Part shown: piece after piece, positions 10,601-21,054 of the stretch
Numbering within the stretch: position 1 is the stretch's first letter
How the letters are laid out: each line of letters begins with the position of its first letter
Assembly (NCBI RefSeq): GCF_025370935.1
Contig: NC_133501.1
Coordinates: forward strand, 6,237,906-6,301,905
Reading direction: 5' to 3'
DNA length: 64,000 nucleotides
Source of the DNA: Choristoneura fumiferana
Lineage: Eukaryota; Arthropoda; Insecta; Lepidoptera; Tortricidae
Position numbers and translations under genes: made by a program
Notes under the pieces: generated by a model
Databases searched by the model: none
The model's input: the letters and a program-made list of their open reading frames with translations, nothing else
Told to the model about the DNA's origin: nothing

Positions 10601-13600
10601 TAGTTTGCCGCCGGTAACGGGGTAGGGCCCAAGCTACCGGTGGTCAGGGCCGCAGAGTGAGGAACCTCCGGACGATGCGTGCCGTGTCCAGAAGTACCGC
10701 CTTCTGTATCTGGCCCTTGATCCAGCCATCTAGCGAGAGTCTCTTGAGATGTTGGTCGAGACTCTTCGCTATTAGACCGTTTGCCGAAACGACTATCGGG
10801 ACAATGATCGTCGAGTCAACATCCCACATAATAAGTCAACGTACTTGCTGAGTTTGTCCTTCTCGGCCTTCACGAGGTTCTCGTCATGTGGGATGGTGAC
10901 GTCGACGAGCACTGCACGATATCAGGCTTATTGGCTACTTATTATTATTATTATTATATGAGCCATGGAGTCAAGAAAAAAATCCTTGTCGTCGACTGGG
11001 AAGGACGTGCCCAGATAGTGCTGGACTCACACCCGCTAAAAAACCTGCGGGGCTACTACGAAATTCGAAAATCGAAATTCGTGTAGTTCCGTCCCTCTCA
11101 CTCTCGTAATAAATAATATAAGCGTTAGCGAGACGGCAAGAAGTTCTAATTTTGCACCTCGTAGTATAGGGTCTGGCTGCATGTCCCCAATTCCCAGGAG
11201 CCGGAGCTTACTACGGGAAGGAGATGGTTGCAGTGGTTTCTTATTTGTTAAGGTTTTTAGGGTTGATGCCATATACGATGATATGGTAGACACCTGTCTT
11301 TGATGCGAGGCTCATTGGGCAGAAAACTGGAGGCCCAGATCTGGCAGTGGGGGTGGGGGTTGGAGCAGCCCATGACCGCGCCCTTGTTCTCGAAGATCTG
11401 GACCCACGTGTACTTGCGGCCCAGCTCTTTCATCTGGTTGATCCATCTGGAAACAAAAGACACTTAATACATAAAAATCCAGCATAAAGCAGCGTTTCCA
11501 CCACAGATGTGTGTGGTAGATGAGCGGTGCGAGGATGCGTAGCGAGGATGTGGAACGGTGTGACAGTTTCCACCAGAGATGTGCGAGGAAGCTGAGCAGT
11601 GCGAGGATAGGTAGCGAGGATGAAATGAAATGAAATTGAATTTATTTGCATGTCTAGCGGGCTCTTTTTAAATATGCGAGAGGGGTGGGGGAGGCGAGAG
11701 CGGAGCGCATACGTCCCTCACTGGCTGCTACTTACGTGACGAGTACCTTCATCTCTCGCAACACATTCCTCGCACACATGCTTCTCTTGTTTTGTATCTA
11801 CGAAAACCTCGTTCTTCTGAGCTGTTTCCACCAGAGATGTGCTGTACGAGGATAGCTAAATGGAAGCGTTTGTATTGCACTGCACCGATTTAGACGAAAG
11901 CTATATGGTTTTCTCTCGCTCTTCCTTCAGGGTAGTTCTCAGTCTCTCAGATCATACAAAGGAGGGTTCTATCGAACCGGAAACATGGTTGCAGATTTGA
12001 TTAAATATCTTACTCATCGATTACGGCTTTGATCTCGGCTATTGTCATCAGCGGGATAGTCGTCCCCGAGTCAGGATGGAAGCACATCACCCTGCAATAA
12101 AAAAAATGACGTCATTTGATAAGTTTTTGTAAATAAAACATTTTAATACAAGTCTTTTATACTGAACAAGTACAATTTTCTATGACTGCTACGTTGTCAT
12201 TAAAGGATTTGGCACACTGGATGCGTTCTGCGGTCTGCGGTCAGGTCAAAGTGAACGCTGCCCGAATCATGTATGAACAACATTGTCGGTCAGGGCAATC
12301 GGTCAGTATGCACTCCGTTGCCCTGCCCACCATGCCTGCTAGTGCCCGCTGTCCGCCGCCCGCTGCCCGCCTACCTGCCCATACGCGTCCTGCCTTCCCC
12401 CGCGTTCTGTTGATCATGCTCGCACGGTCGGATTGCATATCTATACAAAATATATAGAGACCGACAATTTTGTTCATACATAATGCGAGCAGCGTTCACT
12501 TTGACCTGACCGCAGACCACAGAACGCATCCAGTGTGCCAAATCCTTCAAACGGGTCAGTATCCAGTTGCAGGTTTACTAATGATTCGGCGAAAATTATT
12601 TAGCAAATTATTAACTCCCAAACTATTTATCTCATATTTTTATTTAGGCAAAATTTCATTTCCCAACTCAACATTTCGCACAGATATCATTTCCCAACTA
12701 ATTATTTGATAAATTATTATTATGCTAATTATTACCTGTGATTTTTTTAAGATGTCATTTGTGTTTTCGTCAAATGCGTTGATTGGCATTCCTTCATTTA
12801 GCAAGCAAACAAGCAAGCAAGCCAATGATTTTTTTTCCGTTCTGTTACAAAAAAAACCCAAGATCGAAGGCTAAAGCGGAAGCTACGCTACGCTTCGCTC
12901 CCGCCTTAGCCTTCTGAACCTAACCTATCCAAGTCGCTTCTGCCTAGTCTCGTCTTGCTCGCTCGCTTCGCTCGCTCACCGCCACATAATTTAACATTTA
13001 TCTTTTTATTATATATAATGACTGATATACCTACCTTATGTGTAAAAATTGGCTAAATGTTATTTGACTATTTGTTATTTTCCTTAGCCAATCATTTGCT
13101 ACATAATTGTTTGCCACATAAAAGTGTGATGAAGTAGAATTTTGCAATATAAAAATGTTGCGAAATAAGAAAAATGTGAAGAAAAGTTATGCCAAGGATT
13201 GGTTTGCCAAATGAAACTTCGGCGAAAGGTTGGTTGCTAAGTGAAATTTGACGAAAAATATTTCGCCGAAAAGGCAGTACACCCTAGTTGCATAATTTTT
13301 TAAAGAAGTTTTGTAATTTTTTTTTTTGTAAAGTTTATCACGATTTTCGTTAATCGTAATTTTTTCCAAAGCGAAACTGTATTTTTTCAGAATAGTGTAG
13401 AACTGTTGGTTAGATTAGGTTTGTTTCATAACATCTTCATCATATCAGTCGTGGGAGTAGGACGCCCACTGTTGGACATCTGTTGCGGGTGAGCAACACA
13501 ATTATTTATACAATTGTGTATGTATAGGTAGAGTCATTCTGTGTCTTCTGCCTAGCCGATTTGTAGATTTTAAGCCTTAGATCTATTTATTTATTTGTTT

Positions 13601-16600
13601 GTTTTTATTTAATATAATATCATACATTATATTTAAATACAGCTGCACACTGCGCTTCTGTTGTTTTGCTTTGCGATGCTTTACGTTACGATACCTTCAG
13701 GTATGTCTTGTGATTTTTTGAACGAATTCACTGAAAATCAGCGTCTGCATGTCATGTATCGACAAATGCTGAGTGAATTCCTTTTTTAGGGTAGGGTAGG
13801 GGTAGTAGGGTATTTACCCTACTGTAATATTGTTGTGATGTTTTTCAAAATAAATCATTCATTCAGTCATTCACGATGACGCGTGCCGTGGTTCTTATTA
13901 CAATGTCATTAATATCTAATTTTGATAAAATCACGCGTCTTCGTGGATGACACTAGTATTATCTTTGATATCTCTTTCGTCTCTTCGTGGGTGGTCACCT
14001 GCAGGTGCCCTTGGCGGGGGCGGACTGGAACAGCGGGTGCTCCGGCGGCGGGGGCTCCGGCACGCGCTCCAGCAGCGCCGGGAAGTCGTTCGGGAACACG
14101 TACGTCGACGTGTAGTTGGGGTTGCGCTGCGGACGGGAAACCATTGGTCAGACTGCATTTCCGCCTGTGCGAGGACCGAGGATGCGTGGCGAGGAGTGTT
14201 TGTCATGAGCCAATAGAAACGCCCTAGTTACTTATCCTCACTCCGCTGAGGTGTTTCCACTAGAGCTTTGCTATGCGTGGACATGTAAATGAAGTGTTTT
14301 TGTTGGTTCACGAAAAACACGTTACATACCTCGCAACGCACGCACATATTGTATTGCTGGTGGAAACGCAGCCAGCTTTTGAAGCAATCTTCCCGTATAC
14401 TGCCAGTTAGGGTCCGTTTCCACCAGAGATGTGAGAGGATGTGTTGCAAGGAATGTGTTTTTCATGAACAAATAGAAACGCTTCATTTAATTATAATCGC
14501 TCTGCTGAGGTGTTTCCACTAGAGCATGAGACTAGAGCTGTGCTAAGCGAGTTCATCTTTATTGATGATGATGTGATCCTATTATCCCTCACTAGGGACA
14601 TAGGGCTCGTAGAAGAGTTTTCCATTCGGCTCGATCTTGCGCAGCTTCTTCCAGCTCTTCCCATCCGAGACCAATTGAGCTCGCCTCCACGCCACGTGGT
14701 CTGAGGACGTCCTGGCCGTCTTCTGCCAACGGAGACCCTGCTTGGGGAGGTGATTATTTGACCCTCGAAGCGTGTGTCCAAATCCACATCTTTATTAAAG
14801 TAGTAAAATATCAGATGATTATGCTTTTTATGTAATGTGCGGGGTCCGAATAAAATATTTCTTTCTTTCTTTCTTTCTTAGATGTATGATTATGTGTATG
14901 TGTGTGTGTGTGTCCATGGCTTTATTCTTTACCTGGCCATTGGCCCTCGTGGCGCCAGCCTTGAGCGGGTTCTCGAAGATTTGGGGCTCCTCCTCCGCCG
15001 CCTCCGTCTGGCCGCTCCAGGGTCGCAGGCACCGGTGGGGGGAGACCAGAACCCACTCGTCCTTGAGAGGGTTGTGCCGGATGTGCTGGTGCTCTGAGGA
15101 GATGATGGGTATAATAAGAAGATGCGATTAAGATGCGAGACGGTACGAAATCGCAGCGACAAGCCGTAAACGTCACGACTTAGCGTGGAGAAAATCGATA
15201 AGGCTGCGTTTACACCAGAGATGTCCGAGGATGTGTTGCGAGGAATGGTTTATCATAAACCAATAGAAACGCTTCATTTACCTAGCCTCGCAGAGCACCA
15301 CTCTGGAAACAGCTGAGCGGAGCTATTGGTTCATGAAAAACTCATTCCTCGCACACATCCTCGCACGTCTCTGGTTGAAACACAGCTCCAACTCATGACG
15401 TTTATGGGACGTCACTGCGATTCCACACCGTCAGCGTACTTTGAGCAGCGGTGTGGAGGGCATGCGATAAAATCGTGACGCTTGCGGCTTGTCACGGACC
15501 ATCTCCGTATTTTGAGCAGCGGTGTGGTCATTTCTTTAGTAAGGTTATACAGCGAGTACTGCCTTTTCGCAACGTAACGTTTGGCAACCTGTTTCATTTC
15601 GCAACTTTTCATTTCGACACAAACATTTCAGGATTTATTTCAGGGCCATCGTGTAGAACCCTTTGGGTTAGGTTAGGTTAATTTTATAAAAATCCTGAAA
15701 TATTTACAGTTTCAGAAATATTAAACAGTTGGGAAATGAACAGTAGCGAAATGAAACAGGTTGCCAAACGTTATTCGCCGAAACATTAGTAAACCGTTAT
15801 ACAGATATAGAACTATCTATTGGACGGAAAATATTGCGGACGTCTGCGGAATTTCAATCTCTGGCAAGGAATGACGATTATGGACAAACAAACCGCAATA
15901 GCCTAGTGGTTTGTCTCAGTCTTGCAGAGGATTGTGGATGCAAGTCTATAGGTAATAGAAAACTATCGTGCTTGATACATGCATTTATACGAACGCACCG
16001 TTATGAAATATTAAGGAAGTAAAACAGGACATAACAGAGCGGAAAATTTATAAACATGAACCTTTGCGTTAGACTCAATGTCAAGCTTATCGGCAAGTAA
16101 GCTTAATGTTTATATGCTCTGTGATAAGAATTATTAAGTAATAACTGCTATAATCGTAACTATCCCATACGCGTAAACGGTGAATAGATTTCAAACCACA
16201 ATCAGACCAAATAAGTGAACATTCTGTCCTGCTCTTGACAAAGTGAAGCTAATAAGTATTGAAACTCTTCTTAACAAAACTTTGTAAACTTTGACGCGCT
16301 CCATCGTAATTTTTTGTTTATTGACAAAAGCAAAAATACGTGTCCAATATTTGCTGATAACCTACGCTGATAAACTACTAATAAGAATATATATACCGGG
16401 TGGGCCCTATAACATGAGCAAAAAATTAAAACACAGGTTCTGCTACTGAAATGGACTACTTTAATCCTGCAACTTTCAAAAATTAAGTTATTTTATCATT
16501 ATGTTTATTCTAAACAAATTAAATGGTATTTTCAATGCACGGCATCCAATAGCCTAAATGACACCACCTGTCACGTAACAAAATGAAGGATTTCGCAACA

Positions 16601-17321
16601 CTTGCTTGTCCACTTAAACATTAAACTATAATAAAAATCATAACACTTTATTTTCAAAAGTTGTAGAACTAAATTAGCTCAAGAGAGGAAGCTGTGGCTT
16701 AATTTTTTGCTCCTGTTACAGTGCCCACCTTGTTTATATATTTTTATTACAGAATGAAAACTAGCTAAACAGAGTAAATTAGAAAAATGTTAGATAAAGA
16801 ATAAATAAATGGTTCTCAACGATAATTCACAGTTGCTTTGATTGAACTTGAACTTGAAAATAGCTGATGCTCTTCAAACAGCTAAAACACCTCGACATAC
16901 GTAATCTGGCCCTGAAAGGCTACTACGAAACTCGAAAATCGAAGTTGGTATCATTCCGTCCTGCTGACAATCATTATTATTTAATACGAGAGTGAGAGGG
17001 ATGTTACGATACGAACTTCGATTTTCGAATTTCGTAGTAGCCCTTCTGATCGCTCGTATTTTTTTTTGGCAGAGCGGAAACACGTTTACTTTCCTGTATA
17101 AGCACTTTGTAGTAGAACGCATCCACATCCACTCACAACTTTAATAAACCAAGGTGACCCGTCCGTAAACCAATCTTCATTCAATAAACGACCACCAAAA
17201 CAAAACTCCCAATTCTGGGGAAATTAAAACATGACTTGGCACACTACTAAAAAAACTTTCAGGCAGTGTTTTCCGTTGACGTGAAAAAAACTTGTACGGT
17301 ACCTGTAGGATTGAACGCCAT
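7641..17321 (-). CDS. Galt: galactose-1-phosphate uridylyltransferase, complete, 8 exons
   Basis: Coding exons: 17321-17303, 15093-14933, 14126-13999, 12091-12014, 11446-11294, 9226-9151, 8661-8442 and 7855-7641, totalling 1050 nt (349 codons plus TAA). The enzyme exchanges UMP between UDP-glucose and galactose-1-phosphate in the cytosolic Leloir pathway. Landmarks: VSPHR and RPWSGQ (24-36), NDFPAL (73-78), VMCFHP (104-109), GCSNPHPHCQIW (155-166; His162 is the expected uridylylated nucleophile), PYWAVWPFE (220-228), FPYSMGWHG (271-279), RSATVKKFMVGYEM (306-319) and QRDLTPEQAA (324-333). The length matches insect GALT. Oddities: Lys178 and Leu299 occupy positions where human and E. coli enzymes have Glu and His metal ligands, and NPLKAG stands where NPLCPG is usual. 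Introns carry many MITEs and LINE fragments, but every junction keeps frame, so the gene looks intact. Start chosen from the in-frame ATG 37 nt after the Inr. Confidence 0.95.
8060..8300. repeat. degraded M3-family MITE remnant in GALT intron 7
   Basis: AGCGATATGTGAGGATGCG TTGCGAGGAATGTGTTTGTC is the recognisable M3 core (about 8215-8275). The left part (GAGGCGAAGACGAGATGTGG) is only loosely M3-like. Confidence 0.5.
8933..9085 (-). mobile_element. LINE 3' tail, minus orientation, in GALT intron 6
   Basis: CTTTATTGATCACCAAAAGC..AAAAAGCGATCTCTTCTAGA read in reverse is a LINE-type 3' UTR with the same GAxAxxGATCTCTTC motif as the tails at 23880-23945, 38585-38660, 48430 and 49320. Confidence 0.5.
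9280..9430. repeat. dispersed repeat plus reversed RTE tail with (ATC)n
   Basis: 9290-9358 (GAATATCCAGTG.., ..GATGGTTACTGACACG) is related to 18858-18945. 9367-9430 is the RTE 3' end in reverse (CATCATCAT.., ACGTCCACTGCTGGACAAAG). The histidine run that can be translated here is the microsatellite and not a protein. Confidence 0.6.
9568..9712. repeat. MITE family M5, copy 1
   Basis: CAAATATCTGACACAACAAA and ATTTTTGCACGCTCCGCTGT are foldback arms around GACTCTTTTTCTGGCCCGGT. It matches 38392-38526 (ACAGTCACCAGCACC.. to ..GCTGGTGACTGT) and the partial copy at 60742-60830. Confidence 0.65.
9730..9935 (-). repeat. minisatellite element, 15/30-bp units (copy 1)
   Basis: Tandem alternation of CTACCTGGTTATTTTACGAT and CTTGACATT-type half-units, ending with ACTTTGACGTAAGACGGA. 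It is the reverse complement of the array at 46944-47276 and shares its flanking word TCTTACGTCAAAGTCGTAAA. Confidence 0.75.
10085..10388 (+). pseudogene. LINE reverse-transcriptase C-terminal fragment
   Basis: In one frame (10206-10388) it reads MFVEARVNCFYTNMRGRTTS..VRGSSNTVLRVIADRLDC..Y and then a stop. Upstream 10085-10200, in another frame, reads ..VQYNNAFRxxLGLPRHCSA. Together this is the C-terminal tail typical of insect LINE ORF2 proteins, downstream of the RT domain. At least one frameshift separates the two parts. It lies in GALT intron 5, sense opposite to GALT, and is a dead fragment. Confidence 0.65.
10644..10925 (-). pseudogene. C-terminal fragment of a lepidopteran LINE polyprotein
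   Basis: On the minus strand, ..VDVTIPHDENLVKAEKDK LSKY.. (about 10915-10850) and, after a frame change, MWDVDSTIIVPIVVSANGLI..LDQHLKRLSL..KAVLLDTARIVRRFL then a stop (10829-10644). This matches my memory of the C-terminal region of retroelement-derived proteins common in Lepidoptera. It has a frameshift and no start, so it is a remnant. It lies within GALT intron 5. Confidence 0.55.
11050..11168. repeat. foldback MITE family M1, copy 3
   Basis: GGGCTACTACGAAATTCGAA with the interior CTCTCGTAATAAATAATATA and a more eroded right end CCTCGTAGTATAGGG. In GALT intron 5, close to exon 5. Confidence 0.7.
11485..11855. repeat. multiple M3-type MITE pieces in GALT intron 4
   Basis: Repeats of GTTTCCACCAGAGATGTG at about 11560 and 11825, GTGCGAGGATGCGTAGCGAG at 11530 and ATCTCTCGCAACACATTCCT near 11750 show at least two overlapping or rearranged copies. 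Confidence 0.6.
12200..12558. repeat. TIR element, about 350 bp, in GALT intron 3
   Basis: The left end GGATTTGGCACACTGGATGC continues to GGTCAGGTCAAAGTGAACGC; the right end is its near-exact complement (GCGTTCACTTTGACCTGACC..GCATCCAGTGTGCCAAATCC), giving TIRs of about 55 bp. The interior is GC-rich (TGCCCGCTGTCCGCCGCCC) and has no transposase. Confidence 0.75.
12590..13450. other. AT-rich intronic stretch with self-similar 'gcgaaat/gccaaat' words
   Basis: Recurrent words such as TTTCATTTCCCAACTCAACA, CAAATGAAACTTCGGCGAAA and GAAATTTGACGAAAAATATT suggest a decayed dispersed element related to 15560-15785. 12855-12990 is a GC-rich island (GCTACGCTTCGCTCCCGCCT). No gene is seen. Confidence 0.4.
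13872..13965. repeat. short MITE M6, copy 1
   Basis: CATTCACGATGACGCGTGCC to CACGCGTCTTCGTGGATGAC: about 20-bp inverted ends in a unit of about 92 bp. A copy more than 90% identical by eye is at 63567-63654. Confidence 0.7.
14144..14545. repeat. two M3-family MITE copies in GALT intron 2
   Basis: 14144-14372 runs from GACTGCATTTCCGCCTGTGC to GCTGGTGGAAACGCAGCC. 14410-14545 is a second, 3'-truncated unit starting CCGTTTCCACCAGAGATGTG. Both are diverged. Confidence 0.65.
14785..14882 (+). mobile_element. LINE 3' tail with (TTTC)n end
   Basis: CATCTTTATTAAAGTAG..GGGTCCGAATAAAATATTTC followed by TTTCTTTCTTTCTTTC. The same type of tail ends the fragments at 35835-35935 (plus) and 44960, 45848 and 57640 (minus). 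Confidence 0.5.
15203..15392. repeat. M3-family MITE, compact copy in GALT intron 1
   Basis: GGCTGCGTTTACACCAGAGA to ACGTCTCTGGTTGAAACACA, about 190 bp, with the AACCAATAGAAACGCTTCAT core. Confidence 0.75.
15560..15790. repeat. foldback repeat in GALT intron 1
   Basis: AACGTTTGGCAACCTGTTTC (15577-) and GAAACAGGTTGCCAAACGTT (15752-) are exact inverted repeats. The interior holds GGGTTAGGTTAGGTTA, a short insect-telomere-like run. The remainder up to 16390 is unremarkable intron. Confidence 0.6.
16396..16732. repeat. MITE family M7, diverged copy
   Basis: CCGGGTGGGCCCTATAACAT and AATTTTTTGCTCCTGTTACA..GCCCACCTTG form inverted ends, about 335 bp apart. Better copies of M7 are at 31560-31898, 59590-59925 and 62017-62366. 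Confidence 0.65.
16917..17043. repeat. foldback MITE family M1, copy 4
   Basis: GGCTACTACGAAACTCGAAA to CGAATTTCGTAGTAGCCC, arms about 55 bp, about 260 bp downstream of the GALT first exon. Confidence 0.8.
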
Positions 17322-17326
17322 TTTCA

Positions 17327-17360
17327 CAACCGCTTGGCGCGAACTCGCGAACGCAACTGA
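17327..17360 (-). promoter_or_regulatory. GALT core promoter: initiator plus DPE
   Basis: On the minus strand, TCAGTT (17360-17355) is a perfect arthropod initiator with A+1 at 17358. GGTTG (17331-17327) matches the downstream promoter element RGWYV at exactly +28 to +32. Transcription from here gives a 37-nt leader to the ATG at 17321. I see no TATA box at the usual distance. Confidence 0.7.
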
Positions 17361-17553
17361 CAGTAGAGCTGAAGTAAGTAAGTAGGTAATAAAGTGATAG
17401 CGTAATAATGTCGTAATAATGATAGTGACGTTATTTATACAACTTGTTTCTTAATGAATGAATTGATATTATCGTCGGTATGGAGTAATTTTAATGCTTT
17501 TGTAGACGTTGCAAATTTTTTAAACGATAAGTATTTGAAGAGCTGGCCAAGAG

Positions 17554-17632
17554 TAGAGACGAGTGGAATAAGAAAGGGGAGGCTTTTGCCCTGCAGTGGG
17601 ACATTATAAGCTATTAAAAAAAAAAGTATTTG
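17554..17632 (+). mobile_element. RTE-type LINE 3' end fragment
   Basis: AGAGTAGAGACGAGTGGAAT..GGAGGCTTTTGCCCTGCAGT GGGACATT resembles the 3' end at 27150-27190 (AGGCTTTTGCCCAGCAGTGG). Confidence 0.5.
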
Positions 17633-17895
17633 AATATTCTTCGAGGCTGTGTCCGCTTTTGTGTCATGTTGCTTGTTAAGTACCTATTTGTTTACATGAA
17701 TAAGAATTAATGTAGGTAAGTATGTATTTAATTTAATTTTTGGGTAGTATTGTTATCTTTTACCCCATTTATTTTAGCCCTTTACCGGTTTTCTTTTCTC
17801 GACTAGAATTAGCTGGGAGAGATCTAATAGGTACAAGTTTGCCTTTGTACTTTTTCCTGTTAATCTGTAACCCCTCTTTTTTATTATAGATATTT

Positions 17896-18417
17896 ACTTC
17901 GTTTTTACGGTTCCGTAGTCAACTAGGAGCCCTTATAGTTTCGCCATGTCTGTCCGTCTGTCTGTCTATCCGCGGGAAAGCTCAGATACCGTAAGTACTA
18001 GAAAGCTGTAATTTGGCATGAATATACATATCAGTCACGCCGAGAAAGTGGTAGAATAAAAAAAGTAAAAACTCTTTTTTTCCCATTGACGTAAAGTGGG
18101 GGTGATTTTTTTTCTCGACTAAAATTTTCATTAAAATCGAGCATCCCCCCCGCTCTAAAATGTTAAGTGTTGGGTGGAATAATTTGAAATAATATATATT
18201 ATCAAATTTACAAGGAAAATTATAGCGGCTAAGTTTGCTTGAGAATTAATTATTAGTACTTTAGGAGTAAATAGCAGCTTAAGGTATAAAATATACCTAA
18301 ACTTGGAAGATTCCGTACACAATACGAAATCCTTAAAAATATATTATTTCGATTTTTTCGTAATGGCTACGGAACCCTATCCTGGGCGTGTCCGACACGC
18401 TTTTGGCCGGTTTATTT
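17896..18417 (+). repeat. dispersed element family D, copy 1
   Basis: It begins TTACGGTTCCGTAGTCAACT, continues with CGCCATGTCTGTCCGTCTGT, and ends GGAACCCTATCCTGGGCGTG TCCGACACGCTTTTGGCCGG. The full family is about 520-630 bp; other copies are at 20418 (minus), 21702, 28084 (minus), 40417 (minus) and 60168. No ORF is conserved. It begins with GGTTCCG and ends with a hairpin before TTGGCCGGTTTT. Confidence 0.7.
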
Positions 18418-18929
18418 TAGGAATAGAAATGAAGTGAATAATCTAAATTAAGTTCATTTTGACCCACATCCAGTAGTAGTATTGACCACAGATATCTAAA
18501 TCTGTGGTATTGACTTTGACATTCATGCAAGTACAGTTAGCAAAAAACTTGTATTAAAATAAAATTATTAAAGATTAAATACTTACGGGTCAGGTTTAAG
18601 TAACTAAGAAACCATAATAATAAGAACAACCTATATCACGTTGTAATTTAATTGCTAAATGCTGTTTATTTTTTATAAAAGTACCACCCACCATTTTGTT
18701 CATGTATGGGGTAAAAATTAAGGGATGAAGTAAAGTAACGCGTATCTATTCTCATAATCCCAAGACACAACTAAAGACAGACATGCATTAAAAAGCCAGC
18801 CAAGTACGATCGGACACGCGCATCGAGGGTTCCGTAGACATTTGTAGTTGTCTACGAATATCCAGTGTCAACGAGCCCGAGCCGATCTCCAAAACAAAAT
18901 TAACGCATTGTGGGGTCATTTCAGATGGT

Positions 18930-19420
18930 TAAGCGTGTCACATACTACGCAGATACGATAACATTTTATCTGCGTATAATAACTTAATGATCTGAAACTA
19001 TCACACACTACGCAGATACGATAATACACTAGACGATACATTCAGTCTAAATCCTTCAAACTGAGTAGACTTGTTTTTTGGTGCGGATTGTTTATACAGG
19101 ATGTTTTCGTGTTTATCTCTTCTAGATTTACTCGCGTGCAGCGGGGCTCTCACATCAACCTGTATCTATCTGCAGATAAAATACTATACCATATAAATAT
19201 CGGCAGATATTATACACAGATCAATTTACATACGCAGATAATATCTTTGCCATCTTTCGATATTATGTCGGTGCCCACAGATACTTCACGATAAAATATA
19301 AGTTATCTGCGCTGTGTGTGTTAGCTCATTGAATTGTATAGGGAGCGATATTGACAGATATGCGTTCAGATACAGATATCTTATCGTATCTGCTTAGTGT
19401 GTGACACGCTTTACTGAACT
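18930..19420. repeat. TIR element with GCGTGTCACA ends
   Basis: AGCGTGTCACATACTACGCA..GATACGATAA on the left and TTATCGTATCTGCTTAGTGT GTGACACGCT on the right are about 30-bp inverted ends, about 480 bp apart. The interior has many copies of 'gcagata'. No ORF is convincing. Confidence 0.65.
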
Positions 19421-19424
19421 GACA

Positions 19425-20125
19425 TAGACAACAGACATATTACATGAAAAATTAAGATTTCCAGACTTTTCTTTTGGTTGTTTTATAAGCTACCTTCATA
19501 TTCATACCAAATTGAAAGTTTCTAGTTTGGTGAAATTTATTGTGAAAAGGCTCCACCCTGGTTAGTGATTCAGTTTCTTCGACTACACATTTTTTTATGG
19601 CTTCGCAATACAGTAACACAGTTGGCTTCAGTAAAACAGTACTTTGCCGCTAGATGGCGCTGAACTCAAAGCAAGCCACGCCATCTATCGGCATTTTCCG
19701 GAACCGCCACGCAACTGCTGTTGTATGTTTTCCTAGGAAAACGTTATCGATTACAATCCATTGTTTTGGCACTTAGTACCTTTTCGTTTTAGCTGAGCTT
19801 TGACACACTGACTTACTTTTGGAGGTGTTACGTCGGTACTTATAGGCCTTCTGCAGTCCTCTAACTGACTTTAGAAAAAGGACAAAATCCTTCAACTCAA
19901 CTTTTTATCTATTTGCAATGGTGTTTGTTTGGAATTCGATTACAAGATTACAGCAGAACAGAACATTTAAAAAAAAATAAGTAGTTTCATTTTGAAAAGG
20001 CTTACCAAAAATGCACCTTTGTAAGTTACGAATTAAGTATAATCTCATCATTAAAATCGTTTTTTTCCAAGCAACTTTTGTATGATAAAATATAATTAGG
20101 TACAGTAAATTATAATTATAAGGCA
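19425..20125. other. intergenic DNA without recognisable genes
   Basis: Mostly low-complexity or unrecognised sequence. 19500-19590 is a short dispersed block (CATACCAAATTGAAAGTTTC, GAAAAGGCTCCACCCTGG). A small GC-richer patch at 19640-19720 (CGCTAGATGGCGCTGAACTC) is not coding. Confidence 0.4.
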
Positions 20126-20129
20126 AGGT

Positions 20130-20325
20130 AATTATAAGGTTCTCGAATGGCGTCCGCGGACCGGGAGACAAACTGTCGGTAGGCCTCCAACAAGATGGAG
20201 CGACGACCTGGTTAAGATCGCGGGATGGTGGATGCGGAAAGCACAAGACCGGTCTGAGTGGAGAGCCTCGGGGAGGCCTATGTCTTTCGGCTGACATGAT
20301 GATGATGATGATGATGAGATGTTAG
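20130..20325 (+). mobile_element. 5'-truncated RTE-type LINE 3' end
   Basis: TTCTCGAATGGCGTCCGCGG..GACCTGGTTAAGATCGCGGG..TGTCTTTCGGCTGACATGAT followed by (GAT)n. Close to the copy at 48605-48806. Confidence 0.7.
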
Positions 20326-20417
20326 GGAACATTACTATTTATGTTAAATTGACAGGTCTCTTCATATTACTTATTAAATTGTATTGCTTAGTAGAGAACG
20401 CTGTAATAAGTAGAGAA

Positions 20418-21052
20418 ACCGGCCAATAGCGTGTCGGACACGCCCAAAATAGGGTTCCGTAGCCATAACGAAAAAATTAAGTAATATTTTTCTGAGGATT
20501 TCGTATTTTATACGGAATCTTCCAAGTTTAGGTAAGTATATTTAATACCTTAGGCTGCTATTTACACATAAACTACTAATAATTCTCAAGCACACTTAGC
20601 CGTTATAGTTTTCCTTGAAAATTTGATATACTTACTACCGTTCTGAATTTTTTCAAATTTTTCCACCCACCAGTTTAGATTTTAGAGGGGGGGGGGGGCG
20701 CTCAATTTTAATGAAAATTTGCACTTTAAAGTTGAACATTTCGCAAACAAATCACTGAGTCGAAAAATCGTCTTAGCAATAAACCCTAAAGATCTCTCCA
20801 ACGATACCCCACACTATAAGGTTGGATGAGAAAAAAAAATCACCCCACTTTACGTCTATGGGAGGTACCCTTAAAAAAAATATTTTTATTTTTTTATTGT
20901 ACCATTTAGTCGACATAGTTTACATATATATCTGTGCAAAATTACAGCTTTCTACCATTGATAGTTCCTGAGCAAAGCCACGGACGGACAGACAGACAGA
21001 CAGACATGGCGAAACTATAAGGGTTCCGGTTTTGCCATTTCGGTTTTGCCAT
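20418..21052 (-). repeat. family D element, copy 2
   Basis: Reverse orientation: ACCGGCCAATAGCGTGTCGG ACACGCCC at the left, (GACA)n and GGCGAAACTATAAGGGTTCC at the right. It contains a G-run GGGGGGGGGGG near 20690. Confidence 0.75.
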
Positions 21053-21054
21053 TT

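Noticed and set aside
14922..15176. alternative frames over GALT exon 2
   Set aside because: Frame shadows; only the frame encoding VSPHR and RPWSGQ joins its neighbours in phase.
15664..15680. telomeric (TTAGG) array
   Set aside because: Only about three units inside a foldback repeat; not a telomere remnant.
19905..20297. 130-codon minus-strand frame (and its twin at 48560-48793)
   Set aside because: Both are antisense readings of RTE 3' ends; the shared peptide reflects the repeat.
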